A stretch of 64,000 nt of DNA from positions 52,674,343-52,738,342 of the forward strand of contig NC_065538.1 of NCBI RefSeq assembly GCF_932294415.1, in the 5' to 3' direction. Shown piece after piece: positions 35,081 through 46,910 of the stretch. The first letter of the stretch is position 1; every line of letters begins with the position of its first letter. The notes under the pieces were generated by a model. The model did no database searches. It was not told the origin of the DNA and was given only the letters and a program-made list of their open reading frames with translations. A program made the translations under genes and the position numbers. This stretch comes from Quercus robur (lineage: Eukaryota; Streptophyta; Magnoliopsida; Fagales; Fagaceae).

Positions 35081-36078
35081 GTTGCAATAACTTGACCAAA
35101 ATTATTTTTGTCAACTATTTGCAATCTATTGCAATAAAATTTGTGAAATAATAGTCTATTGTTACGAAATATTCGAAGTAGTAAATTGTTTATTGCAATA
35201 GCAAATATAATATTGCATCAAAATTCTCATTACAATATTTAAAGTTTATTGCAACAAGATTTTTTGTAGCACAAACCTATTACCTCAATTTTTATTGCAA
35301 CATTTTGCATAAACTATTGCAATGACTTTAATGTTATTGCAACAATTTTTTTCGTTTCAATAAACATTTTATTTTTCTGCAGTGACATGTGATAAACCTT
35401 TAATATTATATAATTATTAGAATCTTGGTACATTTTGACTGCAATTTTGATTACTAAAAAGTTATTTATTATTGCAAGTTTTATGGCTAACAAAAGTACC
35501 TTTCTTTTAAGGTAGTAGCAAAGTATTTGAATATATTTATTAAACAAAATAAAGTTTCCACTTTCTACATATACCCATTATTTTATAGCTAAAAATTATT
35601 GTTGCAATAACTTGACCAAAATTATTTTTGTCAATTATTTGCAATCTATTGTAATAAAATTTGTGAAATAATAGTCTATTGCTACAAAATATTCGAAATA
35701 GTAAATTGTTTATTGCAATAGCAAATATAATATTGCATCAAAATTGTTATTACAATATTTAAAGTTCATTGCAACAAGATTTTTTGTAGTACAAACCTAT
35801 TACCTCAAATTTTATTGCAACACTTTGCATAAGCTATTGCAATGACTTTGATGTTATTGCAACAATTTTTTTCATAAACCTTTAATATTACATAATTATT
35901 AGAATCTTGGTACATTTTGACTGCAATTTTGATTACTAAAAAGTTATTTATTATTGTAAATTTTATTGCTAACAAAAGTACCTTTTTTTTAAGGTAGTAG
36001 CAAAGTATATGAATATATTTTTTAAACAAATAAAGTTTCCACTTTCTACATATACCCATTATTTTATAGCTAAAAATT
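35081..36078. repeat. Tandem copies of a CACTA-type transposon end
   Basis: Copy 1 (35081-35598) and copy 2 (35601-36078) begin 'gttgcaataacttgacc' and end 'ttattttatagctaaaaatt'. They are full of 'ttgcaata' subterminal motifs in both orientations. Copy 1 contains, on the minus strand, CACTGCAGAAAAATAAAA starting at 35384, a terminus typical of CACTA (En/Spm) elements. Copy 2 lacks the 45 bp that include this terminus. The MCTP fragment runs directly into copy 1, so it may be cargo of this element. The opposite terminus was not found. Confidence 0.6.
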
Positions 36079-36149
36079 TACCAAAAATGTTAAAATTTCA
36101 ACTGTAAACACAGAACTGTGGTGGTTGAAAATTTCAGCTCACTAATTTC

Positions 36150-36500
36150 TGTACGATTTCTCTCTCTCTCGGTTTTGGCTCTCTCGCAAGTATAATCTCC
36201 ATTTCCTAAGCTCGCTAGGGTTACTAATTCCATAACACTCTCATGAACCCCTAACACTCTCACAGGTATCATCTCTACTTCCAACATTCCCTCTAATCTC
36301 TCTCAATGGTTTCTCTCTCTGGGTGTTTGCACACTCTCAGAGGTATTATCTCCGTTTCCTAAGCTTTCTAGGGTTACTAATTTCATAACACTCTCATGAA
36401 CCCCTAACACTCTCACAGGTATCGTCTCCATTTCCAACATTGCCTTTGATCTCTCTTAGTGGTTTCTCTCTCTAGGTGTTTGCTTCTCTTAGAGGTAATT
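36150..36500. repeat. Tandem duplication of a CT-rich, leader-like unit (about 170 bp)
   Basis: Two copies share 'atctccatttcctaagct', 'cgctagggttactaatt', 'aacactctcatgaacccc' and a following 'ggtttctctctct' phrase. Several 'cacaggtat' and 'agaggta' steps look like exon ends followed by donors, as in a duplicated 5' untranslated exon. No coding frame is supported. Confidence 0.7.
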
Positions 36501-36640
36501 CCCTCAACTCTTTGGATTTGATTCCTTCTTTCTTTTTTCAATTTTGAATCTAAATAGATGTTGGTGTACAATCCTGAATATGTTTAACTTCTTTTAAATA
36601 TTAAACTAGTGTAAGTACATATTCGATACAAACCTTAAAT

Positions 36641-37520
36641 ATTAAATTTTGTTCTTGACCCCAACCCTCCTACAAAATTATGTATGACTTAATATCTGGT
36701 ACAAACCTTCTCTTCTTCACTGTATCAAACATCTCTTGTGCTTTCTCCACATTTCTTGATTTGCTCAAAGTATCAATCAATCTATTATAATCCGATACTT
36801 CCAACTTCATTCCAAACTTCTCTATCTTTTCAAAGGCATCTGCAGCCTCTTTAACCTTCCTTGCTCTAGCATATTTCTGTGAAATCAATGCAAACGTCTC
36901 TTTACTCAACAACCCTTTATGCTTCGTATCACTAACTAAATTCCAAACGACCTTGAACTGTTTGATCTTACCCAAAGCCTCAATCAAAGCATTATACTTC
37001 AAACTTAGCACCGTCAAGAATAGACTTTATAGAAGAATTAGAGCCTTTTGTTAGTAATTTACAAACTTTTTCAACGTCTTCATGTGACTCTATTGCTTAA
37101 AATAACATCTGGGACCTTGTCATTTATTACATCAAACACTTGGCCTACACCATCATATAACAGTCTGTAAAAACCAAGACAATATTTTGGTAAAGACCCA
37201 TGTTGAGTTTCAATGTGAGGTTTTGAATTTTGGAGGAAAGTTTGATCTTTGAGTGTGCTGAGAGAATCACTAGTGAGTGATCTAATGAGAACAGTTTTAA
37301 TAGGTTGTGGAGTTGGCTTACAATTCTTTGCTTCCATTTGACGGAATAACTCAAGTGCTTCATCATATTTCCTTGCCTTACAATGTGCATTGATAATTAT
37401 ACCATATGTCATGACATCAAGTTCAAACCCTTCATCTCTCATCTCCCTATAAACCTCATTCACCTCAATAAATTTTGTTCTTAACCCCAACCCTCCAACA
37501 GAATTGTGTATTACTTATTA
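36641..37520 (-). pseudogene. Circularly permuted PPR pseudogene
   Basis: Read on the minus strand, the first part (37520 to about 37305) encodes the middle of a PPR protein (EVNEVYREMRDEGFELDV, then YGIIINAHCKARKYDEAL, then KNCKPTP). It then continues without a break into an N-terminal-type leader. That is followed by ESHEDVEKVCKLLTKGSN, by YNALIEALGKIKQFK..., and by PDIKSYIIL with a GWGQEQN stretch (in a frame after a stop) at 36640. In relatives such as Arabidopsis At1g71060, the second part precedes the first. The two ends share about 47 bp of near-identical sequence (36643-36690 and 37473-37520). Stops are present (for example after PDIKSYIIL and after FEV), and about 35 residues near the N-terminal junction are lost. 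PPR proteins bind organellar RNA; this copy cannot work as such. Confidence 0.8.
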
Positions 37521-40194
37521 GATTCCGTTGTGAGAAGGTGTAAGGCACCCACACATGTTAGGATTATCCACCGGTCTCTACTAAGTCAGTAAAGGCTGTA
37601 TAACGTTTAATTAATTATTCAATAAACACTAAATTGATCAAATTTATTTCATCAAATCAAGCGAGTAGTAAATGTTTTAGCATGGTAGCCTAAAACTAAA
37701 TTGAGAAATAATAGAAATAATGCAACAATGAAATTAATTTTTTACTAGAAGTATCTCTAAATAGTTATTTGGAGTTAGATTTATTAGTTATTTAGAACCA
37801 ATATTTGGGCTTTAATCACTGTCACAAAAATAGCATGTGATTCAAATTAGTTCGTGGGCCTAAAAAAGAAGTCAAGGAGCAACTATTTCAAACAAAACCT
37901 AACCTACATAACTAGCCTAAACAGAACCCAACCCATTATCAAGCCAATGGTGTAGAATGGTCTGTAGACTTCTGATACTCTCTCCCCACAACGCCAACAG
38001 TACCATTTGAAAGAGAGATGTTTTTTTGTTTGACGCAGCAGGGCAACAGTACACTGCAAATGTAACCGCAACAGTGCACGCTTCACAGTACAATGCTAAC
38101 TTTTTTCATTATTTTTTTTATCTTCTGTTTTTTTGGGAAATAATAATAAGCTCTTCCTTTTTTTTTTGAGAATGAGGAAATAATTATAAGCTGGTTCACT
38201 ATAATTTTTTTTTTGGGGTCAAGAAGTTAGATAAAGTAATTTTTTCCCTCACCTTTGTGTTTGTGTTTGTTTCTCCAAAAAAAAAAAAAGTTTCAATTTA
38301 CTTATTTTATTTATCTTTTAGCTTTTGTACTTTTAAAGAAAAAAAAAAACTTTTAGTAAAAAGGCATATAACTTGTTTCCAAGAGAACAAAAGAGTCAAA
38401 CGTTCTTTTGAGAGGACAAGAAATAAAATGAAGATTTCTGCATATTTTTTGAAATTGAGAGTTTGATAAAAGTAGAGGTGAAGAAAGATTGAATGATAAA
38501 ATAAAAAATAAAATTATGAATAAAAGTAAAATTAAAAGCAAAGTTAATACAATAAATAATAGATAGATTTGAGGGTTTATGGGCATAGTTCAATAAATTT
38601 ATTATTGGGATGAGGCACATGTAAAATGGTATGCATCATAATTGAGCAATAAAATAACCAAATAGGGTTTGTACACCATGGTTTTTATTTATGCCGCTGC
38701 TTGTGATTTCCAATTTGTTATTTGTAAAATGCAATGTTAGTTATTTTATAAAACAAGTTGTCAAATTTCATAACCAAATGAGATGTTTTGATTTCTCAAA
38801 AAAAAAAAAAATGAGATGTTTTGATAAGTTTAGGCATGGGTTTAAGGAGATGGGTTTTGGACATGGATGGGTCAAGAAGTTGGGCATGGGCTTGAGTCCA
38901 GGGTGCTACGTGGGTCTATGACTTGGTTGGGCTATTTGAGTTGAAGTTATTGGGTCTGTAGTTTTGTTTGAGCTGTTTAAGTAGATTTGGGTTGGGTATG
39001 GATTTGGTATGAAGGATATAAAATGAATTGTCCAATTCTTGTATTTCTAATTGGTTCTTGTTCAGGAGTCATGGGTACTTTACAAGTTCAAAACTTAAGC
39101 AGCTTGGTCAGGGAAAAAATAAATTACGCACCTCAAGAGTCAAGTCTAATATTCTTTTCCACAAGAATGTTAGGCCACACATTAAATCTGGTTTGGCAGC
39201 AATGATGGGGTTGAAAATTGCATATTCCAATATCCAATAGCTTGTTCTACCGTCTACCTTTGCAAGTCGGCAGTCCAAAGAGGAAAAAAAAAACGCTTAT
39301 AATGGAACTAATTGAGAAAGTAATGAAGAAGAAAGAAAACCACAATTATTACTCAACAAAATCTTTTCTTTTCTTTTTTTGGTTAAATTCCAAATATTAC
39401 TCAGTAAAATATTTAAAATAGTAGATGAAAGTTTTGGGCTATAAATTACCTTGTAGAAGTAGTAACTAAGCCCTTTTTCTCACAAAAAAAAAACTAAGCC
39501 CCGAAATTTAGGCTGTAGATAAAAATCTCTATCGTGTGCACTTTGTCTGACTCTCTCTTTCATATTTGTATGAGTTTTAGACTCTAAGTCTCTAATCTAT
39601 GAGTCCTACGAACTAAAAAAAATCGAAGAAGCTCTCTGTCTCTATTTCTCTCACCAACAAAAAAAAAAAAAAAAAATTCCAAATTTGAAATTAATTACTA
39701 GAAATATTTTCTCCTTGCAAGTTGCAACCCTCACGGCAACTCATTGCACAAGTAAAGCAATTTTTTTTTTCTTTTACAAATTTTCTCTATGTTACTGTAA
39801 GTGGTATCAGCTTGTGGAGTGATTTTCATTTTTCTCTTCTTCATACTCAATTCCTACCTATGGAGTGTTAAGTATTTGTTGTTTAATATTGGTTATGTTG
39901 CCTTTTTATTTTAACAAAGTAATGAAATTTGAGACAATTTTTCTATACCACAAACTTTGTCATAACTTGCACATATGTTAACTTGTGATCCGATTACATT
40001 ACTCAAACATGAATTCACCATTGGTATTTGGTAAAAAGTAATTCATTCACCATTTAACACGTATGCAAATAATGACAAGATATATGTACTTAGATTTTTC
40101 ATTTCCTAATATGAAAATCTCCCTTTATCTCCCTTTGTAGCCTTGTAGAGTTCACTTACTGTACTAGGCTAGTAGTGTAGTGTTCTAGTTCTAG

Positions 40195-40251
<57 letters not shown>

Positions 40252-41130
40252 TTCTAAGTAAAAGAAGAGTCAAAAGAAGGAGCAAATGCTATGTTTGTTT
40301 TAGGTTTTGTTCTATTATTTTTAAAAGTATTAATTCTATTTGATTTCATTAGATAAATGTTATTTTATTTTAAAATAAAGTATGGATAAAATTAGAATGG
40401 GAGATATGGTCAAAAAAACCTGGAATTTTAGTATTTTACTAACATTCCCTTTAATATATAATAAAAATAAAAAAAATAAAACCTAACTCTACATATTACA
40501 AATTTAAAAAGAGATGTTATACAAAAAAAATTCAATAGTAATTATGCATCATAAAGAACTAAAATTTTTTTTTTCTAACTTAAAAATATTATTTTGAAAG
40601 TTAATAGCATCAATAGTTTAATCATATCAGGATTCAGGTTGTAATCTTTACTTTTTGCTTGAATAATATCTCACATTAGCCCAGTTAACTTGAGATATTA
40701 ACTCCATCAATTTAGTTGTTATTTGGTACTTAGCTCGGTAATCGACATAGTGTAGCTGACGCAGTAACCATCGATACGAAGGAATCACCTTTCATACAAG
40801 AAAAAAGGCCTCTTTGTTGACGCAAGATGGAGCCATAAGCTCTTAGGAAGAAAGTTAAATCATGAAATCAAAGGCTTAATTAACTTAGCCTATGATCAAA
40901 TCAATGCTCAAAATTAAAATTAAGTACAAAGAAGGTCCATTGCTAAAGGCAAGACAAAATTATTTCTACTGGATTAGCCAGAGCTCCTTCCAATTGAAAA
41001 AGAAGATATGACTTGCCAGAAAAATGACAATTCAAAAGATTTTTGCAGAGTCTTCTATAAATTCTACCCTTCGGGTAAAGTCTATTCAAGTCTCTAATAA
41101 TCTTCATTGTCTCATCGTTTTGCTTCAATA
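37521..41130. other. Intergenic; microsatellite only
   Basis: No gene is supported over 3.6 kb. The frames at 38257-38620, 38691-39240 and 40943-41128 (minus) match no family; several depend on A or T tracts. The (ATT)n array at 40193-40252 is listed separately. The last 100 bases are the 3' flank of the minus-strand gene that ends at 41134. Confidence 0.45.
40193..40252. repeat. (ATT)n microsatellite
   Basis: About 18 uninterrupted ATT units; a likely polymorphic marker. Confidence 0.95.
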
Positions 41131-41133
41131 CCT

Positions 41134-44100
41134 TTATCTCTTAGGTACAAGGATGTCGAAGTCACTAACAGTCCATTCAGCAACTTGATCTGGGTCTTTA
41201 AATATTTCAGTTCCCAAATCAACAGACATCCATTGCCTCCTAGCTGGAGGAGTACCAGGATCCTGCAAATGAAGTTTTTATAACTATGGTTAGCATTTAA
41301 TCCTCAAGAATCATAACCATATGGAGAATGTATGACATTCTAATATTATTCTGTTATTCACCTCTGTTTCCTCCAAAAGCAAATGGACCAATTAATATTT
41401 GATAACAATCTCTTCTATATATATATGATAACAATCTAGCTAGTACCACTCAGAACATTAGGAAAACTTTTGGAGCCAATTCATTAATGTGCATTTCTAT
41501 CTACCTAAATGAATTTGCATAGGAGAAAAAAAAATACAAGTTATAGATATTTTTATTTTGTAATTGCTCTAAAGTAATTTCTTCATTCCCTTGTAAAAAA
41601 AAGGGGGTAAAATACTATTTTAGCTTTTAAATTTTACTAAAAGTTTGTTTCACATTCCTAAAATTTAAAATTTTATTTTTTTATCCCTAAACTATTGAAA
41701 ATTTTGTCTTCATCCTAAACTAATAAAATGTTTTATTTATGTCATAAAACTTTAAATTTTTTTTTAATCCCTAAACTATTGAAAAAGTTCTTTTTTTAAC
41801 CACTATTTTTATCTCTAAACTATTGAAAAAACTACAAAGTTCATGAATGAAAAAAGAATTTTTTTAAAAAAAAGAAAAGGGTGAACAAGGAGAAAATCAA
41901 ACCTGGTAAAAGAAAAGTGATTGTGACAACCTCCCAACATCAAGTTCCCATGTCCTTGGATCCCCAATCCAACCCTCCCCTTGCTTAGTAGGGTACCCAT
42001 ACTCACCCCAAACTGGGTGTGGCAAAATCTGCAATATCTCTTGAGGTTGAGGATTGCTATATGGATCACACAAACTGTAAGGTGCCTCAAGATGCTCTGC
42101 ATTTCCTGGTGAGCAATGCAAGTGATAAGCTGCATAAGGAAAGTTGGTAGTATCATTTCGATGAATGCATGTCCCATTAGGGAATGTGTGGTAAGGTGGG
42201 CATGCATTGAGGTTGTTTGCTTGGCACCATGCGCTTGCATTTGGATTTATGATCATTTCACTGTATCGAGTGACATCTGAAGTCACATCGCCATCACATG
42301 GCTTGCCATTGTTCTTCCAACAACTTCCAATGTCTAATAGGTAGAATTGGCTACTTGGACCACCACCTTTAATCACATTTAAGGTGAACCTCACCTTAAA
42401 ATTAGGTGATTCTGGAATCTGCATAGTTAATATATTAAGTACAGTATTAAGATGTTATCCATTTGAAATAAATATATTTTATGAACTTAGATTAAATGTT
42501 ATATATTTAAAAGTAAATCCAATTTCATGTTATTTAAATAACATGACATTTTATATATTATCAAATCCAAGAAATAAAATCTTAACTGTGTAATGGATTA
42601 TCTCTATTTCAAATAAAATAGAAAGGGTTAGTGTATGCATAGGCCCAACAGGCTTAGGCTCCTACGTACTTTACTTGTCTTGCACACATATTCTGCATCT
42701 ATAAAGGCCGTCTCTTGTACTTGATCAACAAAGAATATATAATACACATTCCGTCCCTCTCCTTTCTTTTACCTTATATTCAACAAAGAGGATCCTATTT
42801 CACATTAACCAAATACACATCCGCATTAATGTTTCGCTTACAAAGAAAGCCGACAGAGGGGCATGATATAGAGAGCTTTTGAAAAGACCTACACAAGACG
42901 TCTATTAGTCAAACTTATATTCCTACCAACTTTAGGTAAACCATATTAATTCTTGGGCATGCCATATTTTCAACTTTTCTGCTAATCACAAAACTTAGTA
43001 ATTAACTAATCATCATTCAACGAATGACCTAAGAGCTCGATAGAACATAGTAACAGAACTGAAATAATTATTAACCTACCTAGCAATGAGTAATTGAAAG
43101 GGGACACTCCAATTGATTAGATTGTCTAGAAGTTAAAGAAAGAGTTACTTACAATTTTAGACATTCCTCTGGTAGGATAATGGTACCCACCAGATAATCC
43201 ATGAGTGGCATCTGATCTCAAGTAAAGCATCAACCAAGGATACTTTGTTGAAGTCCTCAAGACATTATGGAAAACCCAACTACTTCCCTTTCCAAGTTCC
43301 TTCTCCCAAGTTACTGAATGGTAAGATATATTCCCCACCAAACCTTTACTCAAATCTGCATCCAAGTCCCATGACCCATAAAACCTTCCCTTAAGAGTAT
43401 TCATATTAAGCCCTTGCAATGTGGTATAGTCATGATAAATGGTCGGTTGGTTCATGCACCCTTTTCCAAAGCAAGGGAACCCTTTATCAGGGCCGAAAGG
43501 GCCAACTTTATGGCCATTCTTGGGGCATTTGGCAGCAAAAGTGTCCATGTTGCCACTCTTTAGCATGATCATCCAAAACTGCCATGGATTTGGGGTGTCT
43601 TCAACCTCACATTTAGATCCCAAATAGAGTTCTTTCTCAGCAGCGTAAACGTCTACATTTGAAAGGGCATTTGGATCCACTCCAAGAAAAGGGTCTCCAA
43701 CCCCTAGGTTGTTGTCTTTATCCGTGACTCTGTGGACCAATATGTAGGGTATCAAATTGCAGAGGGAGCAGTTTTGTTCTGCAGGGATAAACAAAAATTA
43801 ACTAAAAATCTCAACTATATATAATTTATAAATAATTGCATCTTCTGGGTTTGGAAAAAAAAAGGTGAATTTGAACTGAATATGGTTAGTCTAAAATTAT
43901 CTCGAACACAAAAATCAGAAAGCCCAAGTGCAAAACCAGTACCAGCAATAATCAACCAGTATTTTATTGATGCTATCATACCAAAATCTTAACACAACAT
44001 AACTTTTTACACTAAGAAGAATAATAAAAAAGAGCCATTGGCCAAGACATAAAGAAATGAATATGAAACTATACATTACCAATGTAAGTGTACACTATTA

Positions 44101-44567
44101 CAGAAATAAAAATAAGATAGGAAAGACACTTTTTTCTTCATAGACCAACAAAGAAAAAAGAAAAGAAAAGAAAAGAGAAAAAAAAAAAAACCATGAACTT
44201 TTACTGTGTTGGAAAGAAAGAAAAATAGATTAGACAATTGTGTTTCATCCAGAAGGAGATGAAGAGGGAAAAACAAAAACAGAACAAGGCCAAGCTTACC
44301 TTTTGCCGGTGGAGAAGCCGTGTATATGTCAAAACAATCAGCAGCCCTTGGACTGCCCATGTGAGGAGCTTCTTCACCAACTTCATTGCATTGGTTCCAT
44401 GACTCTATCGCCAACCTTAGGCCATCCCTTTTCATTCCAGGATCACCCACAGCCGATACATACTCACTTTCAGAACCATTCACAAACAAAACACACGTAA
44501 AGAAAACCACAACCAGAGTGAAAGCAAAAGGAAAAGCACATGGGTTTTTCGTGTGCTTATTAGCCAT
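41134..44567 (-). CDS. Secreted plant protein of unknown function, four exons
   Basis: The exons are 44567-44300, 43778-43153, 42418-41903 and 41262-41134. Every intron has GT and AG ends (for example CAAAAG|GTAAGC and CCCTGCAG|AA), and all phases match, giving 512 residues ending VPKR. The start ATG at 44567 opens a signal peptide (MANKHTKNPCAF, then a hydrophobic FTLVVVFFTCVLFV) followed by SESEYVSAVGDPGMKRDGLR. The mature part is Cys- and Trp-rich (QNCSLC, KCPKNGHKVGPFG, CFGKGCMNQP, IGSCWKNNG, CPPYHTFPNGTC). It also has several N-glycosylation sites (for example NISY, NGTC, NDTT). I believe this is the plant family annotated as DUF7705; no activity is known to me. The regular cysteines and signal peptide point to the cell wall or apoplast. 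A TATA box lies about 45 bp upstream. The frame is undamaged. Confidence 0.9.
41607..41880. mobile_element. MITE-like insertion in intron 3
   Basis: The stretch is built from repeats of 'atccctaaactattgaaaa' and 'aaactttaaattt', the same family as 58966-59300. It opens 'ggggtaaaatactatttta', the usual left end of that family. It lies in the last intron of the secreted-protein gene and leaves both splice sites intact. Confidence 0.55.
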
Positions 44568-44611
44568 TGATGATAAAAGCTTGATACATAATGCTTCCTT
44601 GCCTTAGTTTG

Positions 44612-44619
44612 CTATATAA
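44612..44619 (-). promoter_or_regulatory. TATA box of the secreted-protein gene
   Basis: Minus strand TTATATAG lies about 45-52 bp upstream of the ATG at 44567, implying a very short leader of around 20 bases. Confidence 0.6.
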
Positions 44620-44639
44620 GCATGAGTATTGGAATTATG

Positions 44640-45470
44640 AAAGATAAAGTTTTTTTTTTTTTAATATTTAATATTTTATGTTACTCTGTTTTTTTTTTAA
44701 AAGAAATTGCTTTGTACATAATTTTATACTTTCCCAATATTGCATGTAACGTATTTTATTATTATATTAAAAACAAAAAGTAATTTGTTATTATATGCCA
44801 ACTTTTGTGATGATATTAAGGGGTAAGGGGTGCATTGCAGCACAGCATTATGTCATTTAAATATCCAAAAATATTCTTATCTAACCGTATAATTGTTTGG
44901 TGTACATTCTGTTTCAGGTTGAGTCGGTGGGTACTTTTATAAATTTCACTTCCGTTAAACTCACTTTCCTACCAGAAAAGAAAATGACAAAACTGAAGTT
45001 TCCTTGCAATGGTCTTGAAAGAAAAAGGTGCTTTAATTTTGTATAAACTTGTAGAGGATGAAAAGAAAGCGCAATAATTATTTAGACACATCACACAATG
45101 TTATGGTTATGCTGTGGAATGGAATTTGGCTGCTTAAGGAACTTCTTACTTAAGGTACCACAAGCACCCTCTTAATCACTAGATTACAAGGTTATATATA
45201 GGCAAATACCGACATTTAGAATTCAAGAAAAACCACGATTTGGTACATTAATACAACTGTGGCCAAAATCATATATACATGGATTTGGCTTACTTCTAAT
45301 ACTTTTTTTAACTGGACATCTCATTTTGTTTTAAATAACAATAGCAAGTGGTAGTGAGTTTTAATCCCTACATTTTATTTAGTTAATGAGTGATATGACA
45401 ATTTTTCATTAAAATAACAGGAGATTCTAGTTAAAAAGTACTAGACCCTATATATATATATATATATAGG
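44640..45470. other. Non-coding upstream region
   Basis: AT-rich DNA upstream of the minus-strand gene. A palindromic (TA)n stretch framed by 'ccc' and 'ggg' (45447-45472) marks the edge of the foldback element. Confidence 0.4.
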
Positions 45471-45473
45471 GTT

Positions 45474-46048
45474 GAGTTTAAGTTACACCTAGTGTAACTT
45501 TAAGTAGTGTTACACCAGCCAATAGTTTTTAATTGAATGCAAATTTTGACAAATCCACCATTAGATTACATTATCTTAGTATATTCTCCATGCTTGCAAA
45601 ATTTCAAGGTGATCAAAGATCAATAGTCATGTCATCGATCAATTGTTTAAATTCAAGTTTTTGTAATTTGAAATAATGCATAAAAGATTAGTTTATGGAT
45701 CGAATGGTAAATTATATCTAATTGGCATGAAATTTGGCATGCATGTTAAGAACATATAGAACATATAATTCAACGGTTAGATTTTCAAATCATGTCAATT
45801 AGATGTTATTTACCATTCAATTCAAAACTCATCTTTTTATGCATTATTTTAAACAATATAAACTTGAATTTAAATAATTGATTGATAATATGACTATTGA
45901 TATTTGATCATCTTGAAATTTTGCAAGTATGAAAAATATAAGAAGATAATATAATCCAACAGTGGATTTATCAAAATTCCCATCTAAATAAAAAAAATAT
46001 TGAGTGGTGTAATATTATTTGAAGTTACACCAAGTATAACATGAACTC
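45474..46048. mobile_element. Foldback (long terminal inverted repeat) element
   Basis: The left arm (45474 to about 45770) and right arm (about 45790-46048) are inverted copies over almost their whole length. Ends read GAGTTTAAGTTACACCTAG and, inverted, GAGTTCATGTTATACTTGG. Shared inner phrases include 'tgcaaaatttcaag', 'aataatgcataaaa' and 'gaatggtaaat'. The centre is only about 20 bp, so the whole element is a single hairpin. No coding capacity is seen. The superfamily is uncertain (MULE-like or another TIR type). Confidence 0.75.
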
Positions 46049-46074
46049 ATTTCTCTCTCTCTATATATATATAC

Positions 46075-46885
46075 ATTATCTTCATATATTCTTCATACTT
46101 GCAAAATTTCAAGTTGATCAAAAATTAAGAGCCATGTCACCGAGCAATTGTTTATATTCAAGTTTTTGTAGTTTAAAATAATGCATAAAAGATGAGTTTA
46201 TGGATTGAATGGTAAATAACTTCCAGTTGACATGAAAATTGGCATGAATGTTAAGAACATATAGAACATGTAATTCAATTGTGGGATTTTCAAAATATGA
46301 ATTTTATAAAAAGTTATTGTAGGGCTATCCACCACCCATCCAGACCAGCCAAACTGCCCGATTCAAAGACATCTGACCCGAAAACTACCCGATCCGAGCA
46401 ATGGGTTGGTCGATAGTGGGTTGCTGGACACAGAAACTGATAAGATCGATTCAATTTTTGGTTTAGCGGTCTGAGAAACCGAAGAACACGACCCACCCGA
46501 TGATCCCAGATTCCTCTGCTTTAATCTCCTTTTCGATCTCCTCTCCACCATCAACGATGACCTTAAATTTTTCAGATATGAGGAGATCTCAGCCGATCCA
46601 GCTGATATCTCCTCTAGATCTAGTGTAGATTGGAGATTCCATCAAAGAACCACTAGCTTTTTTTAATCTTTGTCGAATCTCTTAGTTTTGACTAAATCTA
46701 ACTCAACCTGTGGCCAATCCAGCTCAATCCGACTTGTTCATCCTCTCAGTCGGCGACGAGTCCTTTGATCTACCACCCGACTTGGTCAGGTTAAGCCCAA
46801 AACTGACCTGGATCGACTTGTGAACAACCCTAAGATACTGGGTGGTGCAACATTATTTAAAGTTATACCAGGTATAACTAAATTT
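46075..46885. mobile_element. Related element with unrelated insert
   Basis: The left part (46075-46312) is a direct copy of the foldback left arm. The right end (46838-46885, 'ggtggtgcaacattatttaaagttatacc' with variation) matches the foldback right terminus. Between them lies about 500 bp of clearly higher GC (46315-46830), unlike anything in the first element. It has an open minus-strand frame (46363-46554) of basic, Ser-rich sequence. This arrangement resembles transposons that have acquired foreign DNA; the origin of the insert is unknown. Confidence 0.5.
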
Positions 46886-46910
46886 TGTATCTAAGTTGAA
46901 TACTACTTGT

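Noticed and set aside
41815-42240. 141-codon minus-strand frame overlapping exon 3 of the secreted-protein gene
   Set aside because: Alternative frame of the true exon, whose frame joins correctly to both neighbours.
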